The notes under the pieces were generated by a model. The model ran no database searches and had not been told where the DNA came from. It worked only from the letters and a program-made list of their open reading frames with translations. This document shows positions 43,345-55,099 of a DNA stretch of 64,000 bases, piece by piece. The translations under genes were made by a program, and so were the position numbers. The stretch is from Halicephalobus mephisto (Eukaryota > Nematoda > Chromadorea > Rhabditida > Panagrolaimidae): positions 124,001 through 188,000 of the forward strand of contig SWDT01000122.1 of the NCBI GenBank assembly GCA_009193035.1, written 5' to 3'. The number at the start of each line of letters is the position of its first letter. The first letter of the stretch is position 1.

Positions 43345-46300
43345 ATGATGATATCAGTGTTTATTTACGTTCTCCTCTCGCCATTTTATCCTTGCCGATC
43401 TCACACTGAATTCAGTGATGATTATGCCATCGTTCACACATATCCAGGGACATTTGGAGGATCTCCTCCGTCGAAAAGGAACTGCACGACTGACAACGCT
43501 ATCATTGACAAATTGTTAAATGGAACGGGATATTCTAAATTCAAAGTACCGAGTAAGCTTGTTTTTCCATAAGAATATTTAGTTTAGCAAAAACAACTTC
43601 TTAAAACCAGTCATATATCAAATCGGGACTTTTTGAAGAGTGTATTCAGACTCTACAGTCTAATTTTCCTGTTTTGTTGTCAACTGAAAATTTCTTATAA
43701 CTGTATCCTACTGCTTTGGGTGTTTCCTAAAACAATAATCCCACATCCTTTAGGTGATTCGGGAACAGATGTGTCAGTAGAGTTCTGGATGGAAGCTGTG
43801 AACAGCATCGACGAAATTTCCAACGACTTTGAGGTTGGATTTGATAGTAACTGTTGTTTCGTTAACTATGGATTTTCAGATGGACATGTACATCAATGAA
43901 GTACGTTTTTCCGTTTATTAATCAATTTAAATCAGTGCCCTGAAGAGTCTGGAATTCAGAGTAGAGAACAACGAGTCGTTGAGAGTTGTTTTAAAAACCC
44001 CTATTGTAGATTCAAAAACAGTAACTTCTATGTAGTGGAAAGTATAGCAAATATGCAACATCTCGCGGATTTTATGCGATATTTAGTTTTGCAAGGTCTT
44101 AAAATTCTTGTGTAGCGTTCCGTCATAGAAGGTCCTGTAATTCTTGTATGACATTTCATCACAGAGAATACTTAACTTTTAATAATATTCAATATGTCTT
44201 CCGTAATATGTTGCGGTTTTTGTAACGAATGCAATTTCGTCACAAATACAAAATAATCATGAAAATTGCAATAATTATGTTACATTCTTTATCAAACTTG
44301 GTAATAATATGAAAATCACGCAGTAACGATGCTGCATTTGTCACTATTGTAAAAGTTACGATTCTCTGTCTGTGCAATTCTGACATACTTGAAATCCGAA
44401 CTAAACTCACACTGTTACTGATGGTTGTGTTGACAAAAACACTCATCATTATACTTTTTAAACCTTGCAGATGTGGCTGGATCCAGCTCTCAACTTCGAA
44501 CACCTTTCTCCTTGTAAGGAGAACTTATCACTCAGTCACCAAGTTCTCGAAAGACTGTGGACTCCAAACTCAAATTTCGTCAACAGCAAAGTGGCGATGA
44601 TTCTTGAATCGCCTTTTCCGTAAGTTTGAACAACAATGAACTTTGGCAAAATAATCTTTTAAAATCAGCTATACATCATACAAAAGCCTTTTAAGCATAT
44701 ATTCAGAATCTGTTATTTTTGTAGAACAATGTTCTAAAGCATGTAAACAAAAAAGATCCAAAATTTCAAATGTGAATCACATGTCATTTTAAATATTTTG
44801 AAACATGTGTTTAAAATTCGTTGTAGGGTATTGAAAAAGTAGTTTTCTAACATATATAAACTAGAAAAATATATAATTTCATATATAAATCATTTGTTTA
44901 TTATCTTTAAACTCGTATAATATGTTTAAAATCCATTGTAAGGTATTGAAAAAGTAGTTTTTTAATATATATAAACTAAAAAATATATAATTTCATATAT
45001 AAATCATGTGTTTATCATCTTTAAACTCGTATAATATGTTCAGAATCCGTTGTAGGGTATTGAAAAAGTAGTTTTTAAACATATATAAACTAGAAAATAT
45101 ACAATTTCATATATAAATTATTTGTTTATTATCTTTAAACTTGTACAATATGTTCAGAATCCGTTATGAAATATTGTAACAGATCTTCTAGAGTATTTAA
45201 CTTGAAATATTTTCATCCTTAAATCATATTCATACAGTTTTAAAGTTTATAAATACTTAATCAGAATTAACTTTTTAATGTTTTTTAAAACGTATAAATT
45301 AAAAAAACAAAATTTTTTATAAAAAGTAATTTTTAAGAATTTTTTTTAGAAATTAAAAAAAAATTAAACACAAATATAAAATTTTTTAAATTTAATACAT
45401 CAAAAATTAATTTTTTACTGAATCAATTTTAAATTATAATAAATTTCAGAAACGTTTTTCTCATGTTATATCCGAACGGAACTGTTTGGGTCAATTATGT
45501 AAGTTATAAAATATCCAAAGTACAGTCATGTGACAATTGTGTCCCAGACATTTCTGTCCCAATCATTCATATTCTAATTTTGTAGTTAAAATTGAACGAA
45601 AATCACATAATGGGATAATAGAGCTCATAGATTCTGAATCTAAAATCGAAATTAAAAATTACCTTCAGAATCCAGGATTCTAAGTTGACCTTTACCTTTA
45701 TCTGAAGTATTTATATCCCAATCATTCATATTCTAATTTTGTAGTTAAAATTGAACGAAAATCACATAATGGGATAATAGAATCCGTAAATTCTGAATCT
45801 GGAGTCAGAATTTCAAATTACCTCCAGAATCTAGGATTTCAAAGATTAACTTTGGATTTTAAGGAAATATTAAATTTTATACCAAAACTCTATTAAAAAA
45901 GTTGAAACTTACTTAAAATGATTTTTAAAATATTATATAACAGGCATAAATTTGTTTAAAATTACTTTTCGTTTTTAAATTAAAGCTGTAAAAATTGGGA
46001 CATGGATGTTTGAAACAGAAATGTTACATCACGCCAAAGTACAGTATACCGTATTTCCAGAGAGTCAGAGTCAAAGGACCCTGTTTGATGGACTTGAGTA
46101 AGTTCCAAAATTTCCATAAATTTCAATAATTAAATGTATTTTTAGCGAATTTTCCGATGGATGTCCAGACATGTAACTTGATATATGAAAGCTTCAATTA
46201 CAACAATCAAGAAGTCAGGTAAACTTAACATTGATTTTTTACAGTAATTATTTCGATTAAAAACGACATTTTGGATTTTCAAGTGAAAGATAAAAAAAAA

Positions 46301-49300
46301 TTCTAAAAATGATGAAATTTTTAATTTTTTTAAAATTTCATAATTTTTAAAATTATTATTATTTTTAAAATTTCATCATTTTTAAAATTTATTTTTTTAT
46401 TAAAATTTCAATTTTAATAATTTTCGAAATTTTCGCATAAAAAGTTATAAAAAATACAATAATTTAAATACTTGTTGGAATTTATTTCTTTAAAAATAAT
46501 TTATGTAAATTTTTAATATTTTAAACTTATTTTTAATTTTTTTGTTTTTGAAATTATTTAATTTGTATTTTCAGAATGAAGTGGAATCCAGAAGCGAAAC
46601 AAGCGGCTTCTGTTTCGAAACAGATCTTGTTGCCGGATTACAATTTGATCGGGATCAGATATTTCCTCAGGGCTATGCCGTATCCAGCAGGGTGGGATCT
46701 TTAATTAAGCTTAATTCTAATGATTTTTAGTAAATTTTAATTTTAAGAATCTTTAATTAAGTTTAATTCTAATGATTTTTAGTAAATTTTAATTTTAAAA
46801 ATTTTCAATTAAGTTTAATTCTAATGATTTTTAGTAAATGTTAATTTTGAAAATCTTTAATTAAGTTTAATTTTACAGATCTTTAAAAATATAAATTTAA
46901 ATATTTAAAAAAAAATTTAATTTTAAGCTTTTTTAATAAGATATAATTTAGATGTTTTTAAAAAAATGTAATTTTAAATATTTTTAAAAAGTCTAATTTT
47001 AAATGTTTTTAAAAAGTGTAATTTTAAATGTTTTTAAAAAGTCTAATTTTAAATATTTTTAAAAAGTCTAATTTTAAATGTTTTTAAAAAGTGTAAATTT
47101 TCAGAATGTGGGATGAGCTGCATCTGGAGCTCCAATTCGAGAGACGAACAGTATGGTACTTCATGCAGGCCTATTTACCTACATATTTCACCATTTGCGT
47201 TTCGTATGTTTATTTCTATTAAAAAAAATTCATTTTTGAATTTCTCTAAAAAATTTTTATTTAGAAATTTTAAATTATTAAAAAATTTCAATTATTTTTT
47301 ATAAAATTAAATACTGTAATTTTCACTGATTTTAAAAATGCAAAAATTATTTAAAAAAATAAATTTTAAATTAAATTAAATTTGAAAAATAAAAAATTTA
47401 TTTTTTTTAATTTAAATTTTTAATTAAAAAAATATGAAAATTTTAGAAAATATAATTTTAATTAAAAATAAAAATACAAAAAATTTTTGATTAAAAAAGT
47501 TCGAAATTTTATTTTTTAAATTTTTTAAACTTGTTTATTTTCAGATGGGTAAGTTTCGCCCTGGGTCCCAAAGCGATTCCGGCGAGGACAATGTTGTTAG
47601 TTAACACTCTTCTGGCGATTATTTTCCAATTTGGAAACATCATGAGGTAAAATACCTTAAATTTATAAAATTGAAAATAATTTATTTAAATTTATAAAAT
47701 TAAAAATGATTTATTTAAATTTATAAAATTGAAAATAACTTATTTAAATTTTTAAAATTAAATAATTTATTTAAATTTATAAAATTAAAAATGATTTATT
47801 TAAATTTTTAAAATTAAAAATAACTTATATTTAAAATTCTAAATAACTTATATTTAAAATTTTTAAAATTAAAAATAACTTTTTTTTAGAATTTCTGAAT
47901 TAAAAATAATTTATATTTAAATTTTTCGAATTTAAAATAATTTATATTTAAAATTTCGTAATTTTCAAATATTTATATCTTGGATTTTAAAAATTGAAAA
48001 TAATTTTAGAAACCTTCCCAGAGTGTCCTACATCAAAGCCATAGGTAAAAATTAAATTAATTTCATGTGACTTATTTAATGAAAATTCAGATGTCTGGAT
48101 GTTGTCAGCAATGACGTTTATTTTCTGCAGTTTGATAGAATTGGCAATTGTCGGATACAAGGTCAAAGATTTGGATGCTGCCAGAAGGAAGCCCATCATT
48201 TGTAAGAAAAAGGTTCGTTCATTCGTCCAACTAAACACAAAAAATCGTAATTATCGGTTCAGTAAAAATTGCGAAATGTAACGCAATCGTTACAGTACTC
48301 ATGAACATTTGGCATTTGTGACGAAAGTTGTAACTTAATAGTGACAATTTACATTTTTTAGAGGTTAAAAGTTACACTTTTCTGTATATAGAGATTTTGG
48401 ATAGTGTCTATTTCCTACTGATATCAGGGCTTTTTAGTCACTATCCAATATTTATTGGAACTGTCAAAATCACTATCCAAAAACAGCTCCAATATACAAA
48501 AAATCGTAATTTTTGGTTCAGTAACAATTACGAAACGTGACGAAAATGTAACAATTGTTACAGTGTTCATGAATATTTAGCTGTTGTGACTTAATAGTGA
48601 CGGTTTCCATTTGTTACTGGACCGAAAGTTACGCTTTTTGTATTCACAATAAAGAATTAAAAAAATAACTTTTTAAAACATTTTTAAAATCATAAAATTA
48701 AAAAAGGATTACGAAACTTTCAAAATTCTCATGGAAAATTATGAAATCTAAAATCACGTAAAATTTGAAATTCTAAAATTTTCTATAATTATACAAAATC
48801 TAAAATTTTGAATATTTTATAAGTTTTTGTATTTTTTCAAAATCAAATATAAAATTCTGAAATTTTCTCTAATTATACAAAATTTAAAATTTTAAACGTT
48901 TTATAAAAACTTCTGTATTTTTTCGAAATCGAATATAAAATTCCAAAATTTTTGAAAATCATACAAAATCTAAAATTTTATAAAAACTTCTGTATTTTTT
49001 CGAAATCGAATATAAAATTCTGAAATTTTTGAAAATCATGCAAAATTTTCGAAATTCTGAAATTTTCTATAATTATACAAAATCTAAAATTTTGAATATT
49101 TTATGTTTTTGTATTTTTTCGAAATCGAATATAAAATTCCAAAATTTTCTAAAATCATGCAAAATCTAAAATTTTATAAAAACTTCTGTATTTTTTCGAA
49201 ATCGAATATAAAATTCCAAAATTTTCGAAATTCTCATAGAAAATCCTAAAAATCCATGTTGAAATTGTTTCGTAAAAATATTTATTTTAAATTTTTACAT

Positions 49301-50505
49301 TACTGCGACCGACTGTCGGGAAATTGTACATTTTTGAAATTTTAAGTTCGAAGACATAGACACGAGTCCGAAAGGCCAACTTTGCACTTACGAAAAACGG
49401 TTCATGTTCCCCGTCGAACGCTGCCAACTAGCCTGGAGACCTTCAATCTTCTCCTGTACTCGGTGGTCCGCCGACGAAATCGACAAACTCTCAAGTTGCG
49501 TCTTTCCAGCCACTTTTGCTTTATTCAATGTGAGTAATTTATTAAAAAATTTTTAATTTTTAATCATATATAAAAATTTATTAAAAAAAATAATTTTTAA
49601 TCATATATAAAAATTTATTAAAAAAAATAATTTTAAATTTTTAATCATATATAAAATTTTAAATTTTTAATCATATATAAAATTTTTAATTTTTAATCAT
49701 ATAAAATTTTAATTTTTAATCATATATAAAATTTTAATTTTTAATCATATATAAAAATTTATTAAAAAAAAATTTTTAATCATATATAAAATTTTTAATT
49801 TTTAATCATATTAAAAATTTATTAAAAATAATTATTTTAAATTTTAATCATATATGAAAATTTATAAAAAAAATTTATTTTTTATTTTTCAATCATTTGT
49901 ATAAATTTATAAAGAAAATTTTTATATTTTTTAAATTTTATAAAACTTCTTATTTTTAAATTTTTAAATTTTGTAAAGTATTTTTTTCCTATATAAGACT
50001 TCCGAAATTTAAAAAAATCCTTTTCTTTTTTTTTTTGAAATTTTGGAATTGTGTGAGACCGATTATCTACCATATTAAACTTCTCAAACTTCCTGAAAAA
50101 TAATTTTTTTTAAATCAAAAAAATAAAAAAATAATTTTTTTTCAAAAATTCCAAAAAATAAAAAAACATTTTTTAAATTTTAAAAAGTTAAAAAAATAAA
50201 AAAAAACATTTTTTTTAAATTAATAAAATTAAAATTTTTAAAAATTAATAAAAATAATTTTTTTTTAAATTCTAAAAAAAGTTTTTTTTTAAATTAATAA
50301 AAATAATTTTTTTAAAACAAAAAAAAGTTTTTTTTAAATTAATAAAAATAATTTTTTTTAATTTAAAAAATCGATAGAAATAAAATTTTTTAAATTTTAA
50401 AATATACGGTATTGTAAAATTGATAATAATTTTTTTCAGATTGTATATTGGTCTTTCTACGGAAAATTTCAAACAAATGCGACCAACTACAGTAATCCGC
50501 CTTGA
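43345..50505 (+). CDS. Cys-loop ligand-gated ion channel subunit, probably anion-selective
   Basis: Fourteen exons, 446 aa, all phases consistent: 43345..43552, 43754..43833, 43880..43900, 44471..44619, 45450..45498, 46061..46097, 46146..46218, 46575..46691, 47105..47203, 47545..47646, 48010..48044, 48091..48212, 49347..49529, 50440..50505. Signal peptide ~1-19. The ligand-binding domain has a canonical Cys loop, C177 to C191 with 13 residues between (FPMDVQT). M1 ~261-283, M2 preceded by PAR (290-292), the anion-channel mark of GABA/glycine/glutamate-gated families; M3 ~324-347, M4 ~414-435. The M3-M4 loop is short and basic. It acts at neuron or muscle membranes; the ligand cannot be told. 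Acceptor TTTTCTAG abuts the ATG. Exon 3 is a 21-nt microexon. PolyA AATAAA is at 50539. Confidence 0.9.
44206..44378. mobile_element. MITE family A, copy 4 (diverged), in channel intron 3
   Basis: CAATTTCGTCACAAATACAAA, AATCATGAAAATTG and TTTGTCACTATTGTAAAAGTT match the family core with many changes. Ends are unclear. Confidence 0.45.
44840..45180. repeat. ~117-bp tandem array in channel intron 4
   Basis: Three to four units of TAGGGTATTGAAAAAGTAGTT, ATATATAAACTAGAAAATAT and TAAATCATTTGTTTATTATC, followed by AT-rich DNA to 45449. Confidence 0.75.
45530..46025. mobile_element. Element family B, diverged copy in channel intron 5
   Basis: Starts near ATGTGACAATTGTGTCCCAG and ends near GATGTTTGAAACAGAAATGT; the interior repeats ATTCATATTCTAATTTTGTAG and AATCACATAATGGGATAATAG twice. 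Layout and words (TCTGAATC, CAGAATCCAGGATTCT) match the copies at 54310 and 57240. Confidence 0.55.
46700..47100. repeat. Tandem arrays in channel intron 8
   Basis: Three units of TTAATTCTAATGATTTTTAG after the donor, then seven of TTTTTAAAAAGTCTAATTTTAAAT running into the acceptor at 47104. Confidence 0.75.
48234..48388. mobile_element. MITE family A, copy 5, in channel intron 12
   Basis: Starts ACACAAAAAATCGTAATTAT and ends AAAAGTTACACTTTTCTGTA, only 21 bp after exon 12. The core TTTGTGACGAAAGTTGTAAC is conserved. Confidence 0.7.
48494..48650. mobile_element. MITE family A, copy 6, in channel intron 12
   Basis: Starts TACAAAAAATCGTAATTTTT and ends GAAAGTTACGCTTTTTGTA. The ~105-bp spacer from copy 5 (GGATAGTGTCTATTTC ... 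ATCACTATCCAAAA) matches the spacer between copies 2 and 3. Confidence 0.7.
48660..49345. repeat. AT-rich repeats, rest of channel intron 12
   Basis: ATCGAATATAAAATTCYGAAA and CTTCTGTATTTTTTC units, about 110 bp apart, five copies. Confidence 0.6.
49535..50435. repeat. Phased A/T clusters in channel intron 13
   Basis: TTTTTAATCATATATAAAA repeats to about 49870, then AATAAAAATAATTTTTTTTAAA clusters. Confidence 0.6.
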
Positions 50506-50559
50506 TGATTTTTGTTTTTTAAGAATTTTAAAATTATTAATAAAAGTTTTAATTCAAAA

Positions 50560-52670
50560 AAATTGTAATTAAAAATGAAAATATTTTTTAAAAATTATTT
50601 TTGTTCCGGAATGGTCCCGACGCGAAAATTGAAAATTTTAAGTTTCGATTTTTTTGAGGATGTTTGAAGTTTCTAAAATGTTCGAAAATATTAAAATTAC
50701 TCATTGGATTCTGGAAATTTTTGGAAAATTCTGAAATGTTTCATAAAATTTTAAAAAATTTCGAAATTTCCATGAAAATTTTAGAAATTTTGGAAAATTT
50801 AGAAATATTAGAAATATTAGAAATTTTTAGAATTTTAAAAATTTTATTAAATTTTAGAAATTTCATAAAATGTTCGAAATTTCATAAAATGTTCGAAATT
50901 TTAGAAATTTCATAAAATGTTCGAAATTTTAGAAATTTTAGAAATTTTATAAAATGTTCGAAATTTTTAGAATTTTAAAAATTTTATTAAATTTTAGAAA
51001 TTTTATTAAATTTTAGAAATTTTAGAAATTTTATTAAATTTTGAAAAGTTTTCATGGGATTTTGAAATTTTCAAAGTTATGCAATCTTCAACGAAAATTT
51101 CAAAGGTACTCATAATATTCTAAAATTTGTTATAATTTTGATCGAATTTTCAAAAATCTGAACTTTTATTAAATTTTGAGGATTTTAATTAAATTTTAGA
51201 AATTTCTAGAATTCTAAAAAATCGAAGAATCCTAAACGAGGATTCAGAAGACTTCCAAAACTTACGAAATTTTAAAATTTTTTATAATTTTCATCGAATT
51301 TTAAAAAATTTAAAATCTCTAAAATTTCGAAATTATTAAATTTTAGAAATTTTTAAAATTCTAAAAAATTGAAAAATTTTTGATAAAGTTCTACATAACT
51401 CCAGAATCTTTTTTTATTTTCCAAAAATTTAAAATCTTAAAAATTTTCATAAAAAAAATAGAATTTAATTGGATCGAATTTTATAGTTATTTAAAATACC
51501 AAATTTTTTATCAGAAAAAAGGTGCTCAATCTTGTTCAATTTTGTTGTTGCTGCAAAACGACAGATGGATTTTTTTGAGTCCAGGTTCTCGATTGATCGC
51601 TTTCCGAAATCCGATCGTTGACTGACCTGCTCAACAGTTGTGTACTTCGATTTGATTTTTATCCAAGGCTTGTTTTATTTTTGATAAAATTAAAAAATCT
51701 AATTACTGTAATTTTCGAAAATTTATATTTTACGTAAAATCTAATTTTTAAAAACCAAAAACTTTTTTTAATTTTAAAAACCAAAAAAAATTCGTTTAAA
51801 TTTTAAAAATCAGAAAATTTTTTAATTTTAAAAATTATTTTTTTTTTAATTTTAAAAATAAAAATTGTTTTTTTTTATTTTAAAAATAAAAATTATTTTT
51901 TTTTAATTTAAAAATTATTTTTTAAAATTTTTTGTATAATTTTAAAAAAACTCTGATTTTTAAAAATTTTAAAAATATTTTTGAAATCTAAAAAATTAAA
52001 TTTTATTAAAAAAATAAAAATGAAATTTTCTAAAAACTTCCAAAATTCTGTCTTTTTAATGATGTCAAATTTTTTCACTAACGATTAAAAATTCCATTTT
52101 TATAAATTTCATAAAAAATAATTTTATCATGATTTTTGATTAAATAAATTTACTTTTTGGAATATTAAATTTAAATAATATAATTTAGCAGATGTGGAAT
52201 TATTTAGTCAAGTCTCAATTTTAGAATTTTTTATGTTTTTAATATTTTAAAGATTTTTATTTTTTTATTTTAAAAATTAAAAAAAATTTTTATTATTTTT
52301 CAAATTTTATATTTTTAAAAATTTGAATTTTTTAATTTTTTTTTAAATTTAAAATTCGAAGTTTTTTAATTTTTTAAACATTTTTGAAATTTGAATTTTT
52401 AATTTTAATTTTTTTAAAATTTTTATTTTTAACCATTTTTAAAAATTTTTCATTTTATATTATTTTTTAAATTTGAAGATTTTAATTTTTTAAACTTTTT
52501 TTGAAATTTGAATTTTTAAACATTTTAAAAAATTTTTAATTTTATATTATTTTTAAAATTTAAAATTTTTATTTTTAATAATTTTTAAAAATTTTAATTT
52601 TTATATAATTTTTAAAATTTAAAATTTGAAGATTTTTTATTTTTATTTTTAAACATTTTTGTTTTTTATT
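50560..52670. repeat. AT-rich intergenic repeats
   Basis: TTAGAAATTTCATAAAATGTTCGAAA units (50640-51060), then looser repeats. A ~130-bp less AT-rich patch (51515-51650) has no clear gene. 51700-52670 is A/T-cluster DNA. Confidence 0.55.
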
Positions 52671-52671
52671 T

Positions 52672-53178
52672 ATTTTCAAAGTTCTTTACTATTTTTAAAA
52701 CAACCAAATCCAGTTTCGAAATGCCTATACCAAAGAAGTTGTAAATGTGACGGACAAGCAAATTTTATAATTTTGTTCCCCTGGGAAACATGACATATGA
52801 GCTTAGTTTTTGACATAAAACTTGAAGGTAGATTTGGCAACCTCAAGTTGTCTAAAAATTTCTCGAATATCATTTTTTTCGTGAACAAGAAAGCTACCTT
52901 ATGCATTGGATTTTTTTCATTTTGACAGATTTTTAGAAACAACTGAGTCTGGCCAAATTTTCCTTAAACAAACTAAAGGCTTTTTCGGAAGTCCTTTTTC
53001 GAAAAAATGCATTACGTATTTTGGACTCCAATCTGCTCAGATTCACAAAGGGTGTCTTGATGGTCTTCGTACTTTGTAGGCCAGTTTTGCTTTGTTCCAG
53101 ACTTGACTACTTTTCAAAGTCTGAGTTCAAATGTGACAGTTTTTAAATGAAAAGTGCCAATTTAGGGTAATTTAAAAA
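52672..53178. other. Non-repetitive segment of unknown nature
   Basis: About 500 bp of ordinary composition between AT arrays. The longest frame is 88 codons on the minus strand (52942-52676; FMSKTKLICHVSQGNK, LWYRHFETGFG); no splice signals or known motif tie it to a gene. It may be a decayed transposon or lost exon. Confidence 0.35.
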
Positions 53179-53640
53179 GAAATTTATTTTCCGTTCGGGA
53201 GACGTCAAACCGAAATTTTTTATTTTAATATTTTTAAAATTAAATATTTTCCATTTTTTTATTTTAATATTTTTAAAATTAAATATTTTCCATTTTTTTA
53301 TTTTAATATTTTTAAAATTAAATATTTTCCATTTTTTTATTTTAATATTTTTAAATTAAATATTTTCCATTTTTCTATATTATGAAATATTGTAATTTTT
53401 ACTTATTCTAGAAATTTTAAAATGATTTAAAAATAAAAAATTATGAATAAACTGTGGTCAGAAAAGAAATTTATTTTCCGTTCGGGAGACGTCAAATCAA
53501 AATTTTTTATTTTAATATATTTCATTTTTTAATTTTAATATTTTTTAAATTAAACATTTTTCATTTTTCTATATTATGAAATATTGTAATTTTTACTTAT
53601 TCTAGAAATTTTAAAATAATAAAATTAAATTTAAAAAATT
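53179..53640. repeat. Duplicated ~285-bp block with internal ~44-bp units
   Basis: GAAATTTATTTTCCGTTCGG followed by GAGACGTCAAA occurs at about 53180 and 53465, each followed by TTTTAATATTTTTAAAATTAA units and the same TATTATGAAATATTGTAATT tail. Confidence 0.75.
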
Positions 53641-54309
53641 TAAAAAGTTATGAGTCTCAAAAGGAAAATCTGTCTTTTATTAAAACTATTTTGAAATTAA
53701 CTTTTTTAATCTAAAATTATTTAAAAAATTCCGATTTAAATTATTTTGAAAAAATTCTTCGTTAAAGATTCATCGATCATTTTTTATTTAATTTCATATA
53801 AAATTAAATTATTTTTCTTTATTTAATTAGATACTGTAACTTTTGCTGATTCTAAAAATATAAAAATTATTAAAAATAAAAAATTTAAAAAAAAAATTAA
53901 AAATAATAAATTTTTTAAAAAATTTAAAATAATAAGTTTTAAAAAAAATTTTTAAAAATTAAAAATTAAAAAATTATTAAATGAGTCTCGAACAGAAAAA
54001 ATTTTTTTAAAGTTTTGTATTTTATTTTTTTAAATTTTTAATTAAAAATACAAAAATTTTAGAAAATATAATCTTAATTAAAAATAAAAGTGCAAAAATT
54101 TTCGGAGATTTTTCAGTTTTTTTTGTAAAAAATTTGGAAATTAAGAGTTAATTTCGAATTTCCAAGTTTAAGCCTCGTGACATTCTGGTCCATTCCATTA
54201 GGCCTTTATTGGTCAATTTCGCGGTCGATTATCAAGTGCCCAGTTTTGTCCGTTCAAGTGCCTTTCTGGACCGAATTCCGAACGACTTTGATACTACTTA
54301 TTTCGTGCT
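53640..54309. other. Intergenic region
   Basis: AT-rich to 54110, then a GC-richer ~180 bp (54120-54309) with no supported gene. Confidence 0.45.
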
Positions 54310-54985
54310 GTGACATTTACGTCCCGAATATTTATATTCCAATTCTGCATCCAGGATTGGAGATTAGGCTTAGAATCCAGGATTCTAGTTTGAGATTCAG
54401 AATTTACAGAGTCGAGTACCTCATTATAGATAGTTTTTGTTGAAATTTAAAGATATTCAAAATTGGGTATGCAACGTCTGCGTTCTCGACATTTACATCG
54501 CAAGAGTTTATGTTCTAATTCTGCAATCATAACTGCCCGAAAAGTGTTCATAATGATGTAATCAGACCTGGAAATTCTGAATCTAAAGTCGGAATCGGTA
54601 GTCAATCTTCAGAATTCTGGATTCTGGGTTAAACAACATATTATTTGATGTATTTATATCGCAAGAGTTTACGTTCTAATTCTGCAATCACTACTGTCCG
54701 AAAAGTACTCATAATTATGTAATAAGACCTGGAAATTCTGAATCTAAGATAAGAATCAGTAGTCAACCTTCAGAATCCTGAATTCTGACAACTAACCCCC
54801 AATTCTAAGGGTGTCTAAAATTTCACCTAGAAGTTGAATAAAAAGTGGGAATTTATTTAGAAGAAATTCTAAAATTCGATGTAAAAAATAAAATCCTTTA
54901 AAATAGCTTTTTAATTTTCGTATTAAAGTTGTAGTAATTGGATCATAAGCGTTTGAGACGCAAGTGTCCAGGTCGTAAATGTCAC
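54310..54985. mobile_element. Element family B, copy upstream of Clc-like gene 2
   Basis: Ends are inverted: GTGACATTTACGTCCCGAA on the left and, inward from the right, GTGACATTTACGACCTGGAC. The inner right end reads AATTGGATCATAAGCGTTTG. Internally the block CATTTACATCGCAAGAGTTTA / TCTAATTCTGCAATCA is repeated. No transposase frame. 676 bp. Confidence 0.7.
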
Positions 54986-55099
54986 AGAACCACTTATTTT
55001 GCAAACATTATTCGTTCATGGATTAGTTTCTAGCGATTTCATAACTGAATTCCTGCAGTTCAAAATCAATGAAAATGAATATTATCCACAGTTAGGAAC

